Part shown: positions 42,711 to 51,677 of the stretch, in pieces
Numbering within the stretch: the stretch's first letter is position 1
Layout: each line of letters begins with the position of its first letter
NCBI GenBank assembly: GCA_035304345.1
Contig: DATGQE010000090.1
Span: 1 to 64,000, forward strand
Source of the DNA: IDS-8 sp035304345
Lineage (GTDB): Bacteria; Pseudomonadota; Gammaproteobacteria; Steroidobacterales; Woeseiaceae
Direction of reading: 5' to 3'
Length of the DNA: 64,000 bases
Position numbers and translations under genes: made by a program
The notes under the pieces: generated by a model
Databases searched by the model: none
Told to the model about the DNA's origin: nothing
Seen by the model: the letters and a program-made list of their open reading frames with translations, nothing else

Positions 42711-44738
42711 ATGCCGCAGCCGAAAGCCGTCAACGGATCCCCCGACCCGAGCATCGCCGCTGCGATCGAGGCGCTGCGCGCCAATCGCCCGCTGCGGGCG
42801 GAGGAGATCTGCCGCGACCAGTTGCTGCTGTCGCCCGGATCGGTGCCGCACCTGCGGCTCCTGTGCCATGCGCTGATGAAGCAGAACCGGCTCGCCGAGG
42901 CCGAGGAACAGGCGCGCTTCGTGCTGTCGCTCGCGCCGGAGATGCCGCTCGCTCACGAGGACCTGGGCAGCGTGCTCGCCCTGCAGGAACGGTACGAGGA
43001 AGCGGTGCCCTGCTTCGAGAAAGCGCTGCAGCTCGAGCCGAACCTGCCGCTCGCACGCAAGAAGCTCGGCCAGGCACTCGCCGCGCTCGGCCGCGGGCGG
43101 GAAGCCGACGCGGTTTTCGAGGAGTACCTGGAGCGCGATCCCGATCGCGGCATCGTCGCGCAGGGCATCGAGCACCTCCAGGCCGGTCGCAAGGAAGAGG
43201 CGATCACGGCCTTCCGGGAGGCGCTCAGGCGCAACCCGGACAACGTGGATGCGATGCGCTGCCTCGCCAACGTGTGGCTGCGCGACAAGGAGAACCTGTC
43301 CGATGCCGAGGCGCTGCTCCGGCGCGCAACCCAGGTCGCGCCGGACTTCACCGGGGCCTGGATCCTGCTGGGCGGCGTGCTGCACGAGCAGAAGCGCAAC
43401 GTCGAGGCGATCGAATGCTACCGCAAGGCGTGCACCCTCGAGCCGGACAACGCGTTCGCCTGGGGAGCGCTCGGCAACGCGTTCGCGTTCGCGGGCTGGC
43501 CGCACAAGGCGGTCGAGGCGTACGCGAAGTCCGTGGAGCTCGACCCGGGCTCGCCCGCCATGCAGATGGGATACGCCCACGTGCTGAAGACGCTGGGGCA
43601 CCAGGACGCATCGCTGGCCGCGTACCGCGCCGCCATCCGCGCGAAGCCCGATTTCGGCGAAGCCTACTGGAGCATGGCCAATCTGAAGGTGTTCCGGTTC
43701 GAGGATCGCGAAGTGGAGGCCATGGAGGAGCAGGTGCGGCGCGACGACCTCGCGCCGAGCGCCGACATCCATTTCCGCTTCGCCCTGGGCAAGGCGTACG
43801 AGGATCGCGGCGATTACGACCGCGCGTGGCACTTCTACATGACCGCCAACCAGCGCCAGCGCATGCAGGTGGCGCACGATCCGCTGGAGATGGAGGCGCG
43901 GCAGGAAGAGATACGCGAGGTGCTCTGCCGCGAATTCCTCGAGGCCAACGCGGGCCATGGCCATGAAGCGGCGGACCCGATCTTCATCGTGGGGCTGCCG
44001 CGGTCCGGCTCCACGCTCATCGAGCAGATCCTCGCCAGCCACAGCCAGGTCGAGGGCACCGCGGAGCTCCCCAACCTCGGGAAGATCGCCGCGTCCGTCG
44101 GCCGCTACCGGCCGGACGACCAGCAGTACCCGAAAGGCCTCAGGCTGCTGCGAAAGAAGGACTGGCGTGCCTACGGCCAGCAGTACATCGACGAAACCCG
44201 GCGTTACCGGATCGCGGGCAAGCCGTTCTTCACCGACAAGCTGCCGAACAACTTCGCCCACCTCGGGTTCCTGCACCTGATCCTGCCGAACGCGAAGATC
44301 GTCCATGCGCGACGGCATCCTCTCGACAGCCTCCTCGGTGCCTACAGGCAGCTCTGGGGCAAAGGCCAGCACTGGACCTACGACCTGCAGGACCTCGTCG
44401 ACTACTACCGGCAGTACTGGCTCACCATGCGGCACTGGCACGAGGTGCTGCCCGGCAAGGTGCTCGACGTGCACTACGAGGAGATCGTGGCGGACCTCGA
44501 GGGGCAGGTGCGCCGGATCCTCGCCCACTGCGGGCTGCCGTTCGAGGAAGCCTGCGTGCGGTTCCACGAGACCGCGCGCCCGGTGCAGACGGCGAGCTCG
44601 GAGCAGGTACGCCGGCCGATCTACCGCGAAGGGCTGGGACGCTGGCGGCGCTACGAGAAGCATCTCGGCCTGTGGAAAGAGGAGCTCGCGGACGTGCTCG
44701 ACGAGCTGCCGGACATCGTCCGGAACGCGGGCCTCTGA
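42711..44738 (+). CDS. TPR-repeat sulfotransferase (module 3)
   Basis: 675 aa from ATG 42711; an in-frame GTG at 42693 is an alternative and no strong ribosome site decides. TPRs cover the first 370 residues (for example AFAWGALGNAFAFAGWPHKA). The sulfotransferase domain begins at nucleotide 43992 with GLPRSGSTLIEQILASHS, then FFTDKLPNNF, HARRHPLDSLLGAYRQLW and VQTASSEQVRRPIYREG. It has DKLPNN where the other two copies have DKMPNN. Cytoplasmic, PAPS-dependent by family; acceptor unknown. It converges on the 307-aa gene across repeat copy B. Confidence 0.92.
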   Translation: MPQPKAVNGSPDPSIAAAIEALRANRPLRAEEICRDQLLLSPGSVPHLRLLCHALMKQNRLAEAEEQARFVLSLAPEMPLAHEDLGSVLALQERYEEAVPCFEKALQLEPNLPLARKKLGQALAALGRGREADAVFEEYLERDPDRGIVAQGIEHLQAGRKEEAITAFREALRRNPDNVDAMRCLANVWLRDKENLSDAEALLRRATQVAPDFTGAWILLGGVLHEQKRNVEAIECYRKACTLEPDNAFAWGALGNAFAFAGWPHKAVEAYAKSVELDPGSPAMQMGYAHVLKTLGHQDASLAAYRAAIRAKPDFGEAYWSMANLKVFRFEDREVEAMEEQVRRDDLAPSADIHFRFALGKAYEDRGDYDRAWHFYMTANQRQRMQVAHDPLEMEARQEEIREVLCREFLEANAGHGHEAADPIFIVGLPRSGSTLIEQILASHSQVEGTAELPNLGKIAASVGRYRPDDQQYPKGLRLLRKKDWRAYGQQYIDETRRYRIAGKPFFTDKLPNNFAHLGFLHLILPNAKIVHARRHPLDSLLGAYRQLWGKGQHWTYDLQDLVDYYRQYWLTMRHWHEVLPGKVLDVHYEEIVADLEGQVRRILAHCGLPFEEACVRFHETARPVQTASSEQVRRPIYREGLGRWRRYEKHLGLWKEELADVLDELPDIVRNAGL

Positions 44739-44751
44739 GCGCGCGCCGCTC

Positions 44752-44860
44752 ACGAGCGTCGGGCTCACTTTGCCTTCGGTGGCACCGGGTTCTGCCACCG
44801 CATCGTTCATGCCCGGTTGTGATTTGAGCTTAAGCTCCGCCGCGACCGGGGGGTGTCCTA
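44752..44860. repeat. Dispersed intergenic repeat, type 1, copy B (inverted relative to copy A)
   Basis: It lies between the convergent module 3 sulfotransferase and 307-aa genes. 44832-44853 is the exact reverse complement of 13941-13962. GGTGGCACCGGGTTCTGCCA+CC (from 44779) can form a hairpin of seven pairs; the matching stem in copy A has one mismatch. The shared ATGAACGATGCGG core could be read as a mini-ORF, but it has no ribosome site. Confidence 0.8.
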
Positions 44861-45781
44861 GCCGTACGGCCAGACTTCGAGGCCGTGGATCGCGTTGCGC
44901 ACGTCCCGCGTGAGGTTGACGGACAGGAGGCGCCGGTTGCCGGCCAGGTCGTAGAGCGTCACGGTGGAGGGCGACGAGCCGCCGGCGACCACCTGCTCGG
45001 ACAGTACGGCGAGCCCCCGCGCGAACCCCTGCCGGGCGATGCCGCTCGTGTCCTCGCCCGTGTGCGTGAGCTGCTCGGGCGGGTAGGTGGGAACCCGCAG
45101 CGCGCGATCCTCCTCGCCTTCGCCGCGTCCCGCATAGCGCAACGCGTTCGCCTCGGTATCGTTGAACAGCACGCCGTCGCGAAACGGCCGGGCGTTGTGG
45201 GTGCCCGCCGGCAGCTCCACCGCCATGCGCAGTGTGCGGCCGTTGAAGTGCAGCATGCCGCCGGTACGCAGGCCGCAGATGTACATGCCGTGCCGGTTGC
45301 AGAAGACGCTGTTGAGGTGCAGCTTGTTCAGCATCAGCGGCCCGTCGTCGGACTCGGGGTCGTAGCGCCGCGGGCGGAAGCGGTGATCGGACGCCGAGAC
45401 GTGCATGGCCCAGGTGAAGCGGCGCCGGTCCAGGTCGAAGCCGAGGATGCTGTCGTACCCGGTCGAGGTCAGGAACAGCGTGCGTTCCCAGACCGCGATC
45501 TCGTGGCAGTGCTTCAGGTAGCGGCAGCGCCAGCTCCCGACGCGGCGGAAGTCGGTCGTGTAGGCGAACAGCTCGTCGCTCGCCGCGATGTAGACGGTGT
45601 CGCCGTCGAACGCGATGCCCCGCAGCCCGCGGTCCCAGCCGCGGCCCTGCCAGTCGATGTCGGCCTTGTTCCAGTCGATCGCCTGGGTCACCGTGCGGTG
45701 CTCCAGGTCGATGAGGTACACGCCGCCGTGACTCTCGCCCTGGCGGGTGCCGCGCACGACGGACGTGGTGATCAGCTTCAT
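44858..45781 (-). CDS. Conserved 307-aa beta-propeller-like protein (module 3)
   Basis: Clear paralog of 18329-19252: SVVRGTRQGESHGGVYLIDL, DWQGRGWDRGLRGIAFDGD, YIAASDELFAY, YLKHCHEIAVWERTLFLTST, NKLHLNSVF and LPAGTHNARPFRDG align over the full length. ATG start is firm here. No signal peptide. About half identity by eye suggests an old duplication or separate acquisition. It precedes the third TonB receptor's 3' end on the same strand, 79 bases apart, so it may be transcribed after the receptor. Function unknown. Confidence 0.82.
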   Translation of the reverse strand: MKLITTSVVRGTRQGESHGGVYLIDLEHRTVTQAIDWNKADIDWQGRGWDRGLRGIAFDGDTVYIAASDELFAYTTDFRRVGSWRCRYLKHCHEIAVWERTLFLTSTGYDSILGFDLDRRRFTWAMHVSASDHRFRPRRYDPESDDGPLMLNKLHLNSVFCNRHGMYICGLRTGGMLHFNGRTLRMAVELPAGTHNARPFRDGVLFNDTEANALRYAGRGEGEEDRALRVPTYPPEQLTHTGEDTSGIARQGFARGLAVLSEQVVAGGSSPSTVTLYDLAGNRRLLSVNLTRDVRNAIHGLEVWPYG

Positions 45782-45860
45782 GTGCGTGGCATTGCAGGGG
45801 CACGCCGCGCGCGCCGGGCTCGACTTTCCGCGTTGCCCCGGCCGCGTGCGGTGCGCGGGC

Positions 45861-48284
45861 CTACTCGAAGCTCTTGCGCAGCGTCAGCTCGATGGTACGG
45901 GGCTTCTGCAACGACAGGAAGCGGTTGTGCCGCGGATCGCCGAACGGCTCCCCGTAGCCGTAGTTGGCGAGCCAGTTGACGTTGCGGTCGTCCCAGACGT
46001 TGCGGACCATCAGCGACACGTCCCAGCCGCCGTCCATCTCGACGCCGACCTGGAAGTTGGACGAGCTCCACGACGGCACGAGCCCGAGCGGATCCCGCTC
46101 GATCGCGTTGCCCAGGTTGTTGTAGGTCTCGGACTGGTAACTCGTGTCGTAGCGGAACCACAGATCGCCGCGCAGGAAATCGACGTCGGGGACGGTGTAC
46201 TGCAGCGCCGCCCAGTACTTGCGCTTCGGCGAGTTCGGCATGGGCGTGCCTTTCTCGATCACGTCCTCGTCCTGGGTGACGAAGGTCTCCGCGAACTGTG
46301 GATCCGCCAGGAAGAAGCTGGCCTCGAAGAGCAGGTTGTCGGTGACCTGGAACGTGCCGTTGATCTCCGCGCCCTTCGTTTCCGCCCTGCCGGCATTGGC
46401 GGTCCCCACCGCCCACCACGGCCCGTCGTCCGCGCGATCGTTGATCTGGATGTCGTCCCACTGCATGTAGAACGCCGACAGGTTGAGCTGCAGCCGGTTG
46501 TCCAGCCACTGGCTCTTGAGCCCCGCCTCGTAGTTGCTCAGGGTGTCGGGACCGTAGGACAGGGGGATGCGCCCGGTCGCGGCCGCCCGCGGGCTGTTGT
46601 TGCCGCCGAGCCGGAAGCCCTCGCTGTACGTGAAGTACATCATCCGCTGATCGTCGAGGTGATAGCGCGTGCTGAGCTTGAGCACGGTATCGCTCGCGAC
46701 CCCCTCGCTGGTCAGCAGCCCGCCGCTGTCCCACGAGCCCCAGACCGGCAGGCCTTTCGGGACGTGGAAGATGTCGAACTGGCTGCGGTCGTATTCGAAC
46801 CAGCGTACGCCGGCCGTCACGTCCCACGAGTCCGTCAGGTTGTAGATAACCTCGCCGAACACGGCGGTCTGCTTGATCTCCTTGTCGTAGTGATTCAGGT
46901 AGAAAATGTCCGTAGGCGGCAACGGGTACTGCACGTCGTAGCCGTAATACGCGCTGGCCAGGTACGCGTAGTACTGCGCCGCGGCCCACGCGTCGGTGGA
47001 CGTCAGGTTCGGCACCATTGCGCCGTAGAACCACCAGTCGTAGACGTTCTCGTAGAACGCGCCGACCATCCATTGCAACCGGCTGTCGGTGGTCGAGGTG
47101 AGGCGAGCCTCGAACGAATACCGTTCCTGGCTCTGCCAGTTGAATATCGAGCCGTTCGAGTAGTCGGTGTCGTAGAGCGGGAAGTAGGGACCGTACGTCG
47201 CAGTTCGCCACTGCTCGTACATCATGTTGTCCCACTCGTAGTTGATGTCGCGGTTGAAATCCGCGGCGGTGAACGAGAACTCGGCAAACCCGAGATCGCC
47301 GGTCAGGGTCAGGGAGGTCTGGTACCAGTCGTCCTCCCGGTACTCGTCGAAGAAGCGCGTGACCTTGTAATCGCCGAGCGCCGGATCCGTCTCCCAGCTT
47401 CCGGTGGCCCGGCTGTTCTGCGCGATGAAGCTCGCGAGCACGGACCAGTCGTCGTTGATCGTCCACAGCGCCTGCAGCCGTCCGCCGTTGACCTCGTAGT
47501 CGTTCCAGTCGTCCCGGGCGACGGCGGCGTTGTCTCCGTTGCCCGAGAGATCCGTGCCGAGAACGTTGTCGACGTAGCCGCCTTCCTCCGAGACGAAGCC
47601 GACCGCGCGAATCGCCAGCCTGTCCTCGATGAGCGGGATGTTGACCCAGGCATTCAGGTCGTAGCTTTCCTCGCCGCCCTTCGTCGTGCCGAGCATGCCT
47701 TCCACCTGGGCGGAGAACCCGGAGTGGTCCGGCTTGTTGGTGATGATCCTGAGCGTGCCCGACTGCGAGCTCGAGCCGAACAGCGTGCCCTGCGGGCCGG
47801 GCAGGGACTCGATGCGGGCGATGTCAATCATGCGCACGTCGACCTGCTGCGAGATCGACGTCATCGGCTGCTCGTCCAGGTACACCGCAACCTGGCTGTC
47901 GGTCCGGTACTCCGCGGAGCCCGTGGAGATGCCGCGCATGATGACGGAGTTCCGGCCGGGCATGGCGTTGACGAGGTTCATGCTCGGCAGCGCCTTCACG
48001 AAGTCCTCCATCTTCTGGAAGGCCTGGCGCTGGATGTCTTCGCTGGAGAACGCGGTGATGCTTTGCGGCACGTCCTGCAGGCTGGTCTCGCGGCGCGTGG
48101 CCGTGACGACGATCTCCTCGAGGCCCTGCGCCTGCTGCGCCAGGGCAGACCCGGCGGGCACCAGGGCGGAGACGACCGCGGCGGCGAGCGGCGTCATCTG
48201 CTGCGACCACTGGAGGTTGATGAGCTCGGCCGAAGTGCCGGAAGCGGGCTTGCGGGAACAGGAATCCGGAACGACAGGACTCAT
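45861..48284 (-). CDS. TonB-dependent receptor (module 3)
   Basis: 807 aa. ATG 48284 follows GGGGGAAG at 6 bases. The signal peptide is preceded by about 30 extra residues; MTPLAAAVVSALVPAGSALA with AQQAQ is the apparent leader, so a later in-frame start is possible. The TonB-box-like EEIVVTATRRE is followed by VIMRGISTGS, AVYLDEQPMTS and SSSQSGTLRIITNKPD. It ends ELTLRKSFE, one residue after the expected phenylalanine. The 307-aa gene is downstream. The TAG stop belongs to a GC palindrome. Confidence 0.93.
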   Translation of the reverse strand: MSPVVPDSCSRKPASGTSAELINLQWSQQMTPLAAAVVSALVPAGSALAQQAQGLEEIVVTATRRETSLQDVPQSITAFSSEDIQRQAFQKMEDFVKALPSMNLVNAMPGRNSVIMRGISTGSAEYRTDSQVAVYLDEQPMTSISQQVDVRMIDIARIESLPGPQGTLFGSSSQSGTLRIITNKPDHSGFSAQVEGMLGTTKGGEESYDLNAWVNIPLIEDRLAIRAVGFVSEEGGYVDNVLGTDLSGNGDNAAVARDDWNDYEVNGGRLQALWTINDDWSVLASFIAQNSRATGSWETDPALGDYKVTRFFDEYREDDWYQTSLTLTGDLGFAEFSFTAADFNRDINYEWDNMMYEQWRTATYGPYFPLYDTDYSNGSIFNWQSQERYSFEARLTSTTDSRLQWMVGAFYENVYDWWFYGAMVPNLTSTDAWAAAQYYAYLASAYYGYDVQYPLPPTDIFYLNHYDKEIKQTAVFGEVIYNLTDSWDVTAGVRWFEYDRSQFDIFHVPKGLPVWGSWDSGGLLTSEGVASDTVLKLSTRYHLDDQRMMYFTYSEGFRLGGNNSPRAAATGRIPLSYGPDTLSNYEAGLKSQWLDNRLQLNLSAFYMQWDDIQINDRADDGPWWAVGTANAGRAETKGAEINGTFQVTDNLLFEASFFLADPQFAETFVTQDEDVIEKGTPMPNSPKRKYWAALQYTVPDVDFLRGDLWFRYDTSYQSETYNNLGNAIERDPLGLVPSWSSSNFQVGVEMDGGWDVSLMVRNVWDDRNVNWLANYGYGEPFGDPRHNRFLSLQKPRTIELTLRKSFE

Positions 48285-48470
48285 TGGCAACTTCCCCCGG
48301 GACTGCTCATCGCACGCGCCGGCTCGCCGGCGCCATGCTCACACAGTTGCCGTTCGACAATGCCCGCAACATCCGCAGAAGAACAGCGCATCCCCATATT
48401 GTGAAATCGTCACCATGATGCGGAACACTGCGGGGGGCGTGGCGCGCCGCTCGAGGCGCTGTCCGGAGCT

Positions 48471-49991
48471 CTATCGGTCGCCGGCCGCCGGGGCGGCACC
48501 GGGCCCCGTGACCTCGAACGGCGCGGACTCGGCGAGTCGCTCGAAGCCGTCGTCTTCGAGCAGCCGCAGCACGTAGCGGCCCGGCGGCAATGGCCACTCG
48601 CCCTGGACGGTGCGGGCGCCGAACTCGAGCGTGCCTGCGCTTTCCGCGCGCACGTAAGCGTAGGCGAGGTAGTCGGTAGCAACGGGCGGTGCCTCCGCGT
48701 CGAACACCGCGAGCCAGTCCAGGCGGTTGCCGGGCGCGTTCCGCCAGCTCACGGGCAGCGGCTCGCCGGGGGCGAACGTTTTGCCGTCCACGCGCAGGGC
48801 CGGGCTCGCGGCGGGATCGAGCAGCCAGAAGTCGTTGCGGCTCAGCGTGCGTCCGTCGGCATCGACCAGCGCGAGTCTGTACGCACCCGCCGCGAAACCC
48901 GCGGTCGACACTTCGATGCGGCCGGACGGTGCGCCCGTTGCCAGCCGCCGGTCCGTCGTCTTGCCGTCGGCCTCGTGGAGCAGGTGCACGGACACGGCGG
49001 CATCCGGCGCTTCCCAGGTCACGCGAACGGCATCACCGACGCGATACACGCGCTGGTCGCTCGTCACCAGCACCGGCATGGGGGCCGGCTCGACGCGGAA
49101 TTCCGAGACGACGGCCCGGTGATCGCTGGGCCAGGGCGAAACGGTCACCGACACGTCCCGGCCTCCGGCTTCGCCGACCAGCGCCGCCGACTCGACGGTG
49201 GCGGGTCCGGCGAACCACACGAAATCGATGCGCTCCTGGTCGGCAGGGTCGGACGGGTTGTAGTTGGAGATCAGCGGGCGGGCCGCCCACCAGGTGAAGC
49301 CGGGCTGCGCGACCGGGTCGGGGTAGGCGTGGCGCCAGGCGTCGCGGAAACCGGCCGCTGTCACCGCGCGGCTGACCGGCCATGCGAACGCGCGGGTTCG
49401 GTGCGGCACCTTGCCGACCGTGGCTTCCGTCCAGTCCTCGTGCGACGGCGCATTGAAGTCGCCGACGAGGAACACGGGCACCCCGCGCGCGTGGATGGGA
49501 GCCAGGACGTCGAGCACCGGCGTGATCCAGGGCAGCCTCAGGCTGCGTTCCAGTGCGATGACCTCGGCGGGCGTGCGGCCCTCGCGCAGCCAGTGAGGGC
49601 CGTAGGGATCGGACGGCAGATGCACGTTCGCCAGCGCCACGACCCGTCCCGGCGTGATCTCGACGAACAGGAAGCGGCCGTCGCCGCCGGGCGGGTCGAC
49701 GAGCGGAAACCGGGATATGACGTGGTTGCGCCGGTTGAACTCCCACCCGAGCGCATTGGCGAGGCGTTCGAGGTTGCCCTCCGGCTCCTGTACGCCGACG
49801 ACGTCGGCCCGGGCCGCCATGATCGCCTCGATCACGTTCGCGAAGCGCACGTGCTCGCCGCCCCATTCGATGTTGAAGGACATCACGCGCAAGGTGCAGG
49901 GTGCGCACGGTTCGGAACCCTCCTCCTGTGCCGGCACGGCGGCACCGAAGCAGAGGAAGGCGAGAATGGATACGAGCCTGATCGATTGCAC
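48471..49991 (-). CDS. Endonuclease/exonuclease/phosphatase-family protein with C-terminal beta domains
   Basis: 506 aa from GTG 49991; AGGAG lies about 10 bases upstream. Signal peptide (LVSILAFLCFGAAVPAQ) means secretion. RVMSFNIEWGG, VGVQEP, NRRNHVISRFPL, VFLVGDFNAPSHEDW and SPWPSDHRAVVSEF are the DNase I-like fold with the expected Asn, Glu, Asp and His residues. About 200 residues of Ig-like beta structure follow (VGDAVRVTWEAPD, PGEPLPVSWRNAPGNRLDWL). It could cleave extracellular nucleic acid, phospholipid or organic phosphate. Confidence 0.88.
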   Translation of the reverse strand: MQSIRLVSILAFLCFGAAVPAQEEGSEPCAPCTLRVMSFNIEWGGEHVRFANVIEAIMAARADVVGVQEPEGNLERLANALGWEFNRRNHVISRFPLVDPPGGDGRFLFVEITPGRVVALANVHLPSDPYGPHWLREGRTPAEVIALERSLRLPWITPVLDVLAPIHARGVPVFLVGDFNAPSHEDWTEATVGKVPHRTRAFAWPVSRAVTAAGFRDAWRHAYPDPVAQPGFTWWAARPLISNYNPSDPADQERIDFVWFAGPATVESAALVGEAGGRDVSVTVSPWPSDHRAVVSEFRVEPAPMPVLVTSDQRVYRVGDAVRVTWEAPDAAVSVHLLHEADGKTTDRRLATGAPSGRIEVSTAGFAAGAYRLALVDADGRTLSRNDFWLLDPAASPALRVDGKTFAPGEPLPVSWRNAPGNRLDWLAVFDAEAPPVATDYLAYAYVRAESAGTLEFGARTVQGEWPLPPGRYVLRLLEDDGFERLAESAPFEVTGPGAAPAAGDR

Positions 49992-50082
49992 CTGGGAAGA
50001 CTCCTGCGGCCGCAGAGCGTTTCACAACACGACGGCCGTGACCACCATTTTCACAGCATATGGGGCGCGAGTGCAGGTCCCC

Positions 50083-50125
50083 GATGTGCAGGAGCGCGCA
50101 GGTACCCGACCGCGACCGCTCCTAC
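50083..50125. repeat. REP element at the antiporter stop codon
   Basis: On the minus strand it reads TGTAGGAGCGGTCGCGGTCG, then GGTACCTGCGCGCTCCTGC. TGTAGGAGCG at one end is answered by CGCTCCTGC at the other, the classic shape of the GTAGGAGCG REP of pseudomonads and relatives. The TAG ends the antiporter gene. Confidence 0.72.
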
Positions 50126-51534
50126 AGGACGAGCGACAGGCCCAGGAAGCCGACGGTCGCCACCGCGGCGCCGATGAGCGCATACGGCAACTGCGTGCGC
50201 ACGTGGTCGATATGGTCGGTCGCCGAGGCCATGGAAGCCACGACCGTGGTATCGCTGATCGGGGAGCAATGGTCGCCGAAGATCGAACCGCCGACGGCGG
50301 CGCCGAGGAACATCGGCACGTGCAGGTCGAGGTTCATCGCAATCGGCAGCGCGATGGGAATCATGATGGCGAACGTTCCCCAGCTCGTGCCCGTGGCAAA
50401 CGCGATGAAAGCGGCAGTCAGGAACACGAGCGGTGCCAGCAGGACGACCGGGACGTTGTCTCCCAGCACGCCGGCCACGTACTCACCGGTCCCGAGCAGC
50501 CGCGTGACGTCGCCCAGCGCGAGCGCGAGCAGCAGGATCGTCGAGATGGGGAGCAGGGCGGCGGCGCCCTTCGTGAACTCGCGCATCAGGTCGTCGACGG
50601 TTGCGCGACGGGTCGCGAGCCCCATCACCCAGGCGGTGGCCAGCGCGGCGCACACGGCCCACAGCACCGCCTGGGAGCCCGAACCCTGTATCAGGTTGCC
50701 CTCCCCGGTGATGTACAGGCCGACAGGCATCATCACGACCATCGCGAGTATCGGCACCAGCATGAACGCCGCCGACGGAACGTGCTCCTCTCCGGGCCGT
50801 TCCTGTTCCGCCGCGACGTCGACCATCGGCGTGGCGCCGGGCCACAGGAACTCTCCGCGTCGCGTCCGCTCTTCGGCGGCGCGCATCGGGCCGATGTCGA
50901 CGTTCCGCCAGATCACGAACGCGGCGAGCAGGATTGCCGCGATGGCGTACAGGTTGAAGGGCAGCGACGCGACGAAGACTTCCAGCGGATTCGCCACACC
51001 GGTAGAGGCGACGAGCCCGATGATGACGGCGCCCCAGGCGTTCAGCGGGATCATCGCGCACACGGGTGCCGAAGTGGAATCGATGATGTAGGCGAGCTTC
51101 TCGCGAGACACGCGAAAGCGGTCGAACAGCGGACGGCTCACGGCTCCGGCAACGAGCAGCGTGATGTTGGATTCGATGAAGATCACGATGCCGACGAGCC
51201 ACGCGAGCCACTGCGCGCGTTTGCCGTCGTGCACCCACCGGCGGGTTTCGACGAAACGGACGAAGCCGCGGACGCCGCCGGAGTGCTCGATCGTCGCGAT
51301 GACCGCGCCGATGATCAGCGCGAACAGCAACACGCGCGCGTCGCCGGCATCGCCGAAAACCGCGATCAGTCCTTCGAGCCCCTCCGTGAAACCCGTCACC
51401 GGGTTCAGCCCGTGGATCAGCGTGTAGCCGATCCACACCCCGGCGAAGAGGGCGAGGATCACCTGTTTCGTCCAGATCGCCAGCACGATCGCGAGCACGG
51501 GCGGGAGAACGGAATACCAGGCGGGCTCGGTCAT
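50122..51534 (-). CDS. NhaC-type Na+/H+ antiporter
   Basis: 470 aa with about eleven membrane helices. LVGIVIFIESNITLLVAGAV, YIIDSTSAPVCAMIPLNAWG, ATGTSWGTFAIMIPIALPI and SIFGDHCSPISDTTVVASMA match the NhaC/ArsB-NhaD superfamily, in which FGDxxSPISDTT is a signature. It would exchange sodium for protons. A second, clearly different NhaC-type gene is at 59991. Confidence 0.92.
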   Translation of the reverse strand: MTEPAWYSVLPPVLAIVLAIWTKQVILALFAGVWIGYTLIHGLNPVTGFTEGLEGLIAVFGDAGDARVLLFALIIGAVIATIEHSGGVRGFVRFVETRRWVHDGKRAQWLAWLVGIVIFIESNITLLVAGAVSRPLFDRFRVSREKLAYIIDSTSAPVCAMIPLNAWGAVIIGLVASTGVANPLEVFVASLPFNLYAIAAILLAAFVIWRNVDIGPMRAAEERTRRGEFLWPGATPMVDVAAEQERPGEEHVPSAAFMLVPILAMVVMMPVGLYITGEGNLIQGSGSQAVLWAVCAALATAWVMGLATRRATVDDLMREFTKGAAALLPISTILLLALALGDVTRLLGTGEYVAGVLGDNVPVVLLAPLVFLTAAFIAFATGTSWGTFAIMIPIALPIAMNLDLHVPMFLGAAVGGSIFGDHCSPISDTTVVASMASATDHIDHVRTQLPYALIGAAVATVGFLGLSLVL

Positions 51535-51677
51535 GTAGTTCCCTTTTCGTCGCGGCGGCGCACGGACGGGCGCAGCTTACCGGCCCGAAGCAGCCATGAA
51601 CAGCCGGGCCTGTCGCGTGTTCTTGCCGCCGATGCCATGCGGTATCCTGTCGCGACCCGTTGGACAAGGAGTTCAGG

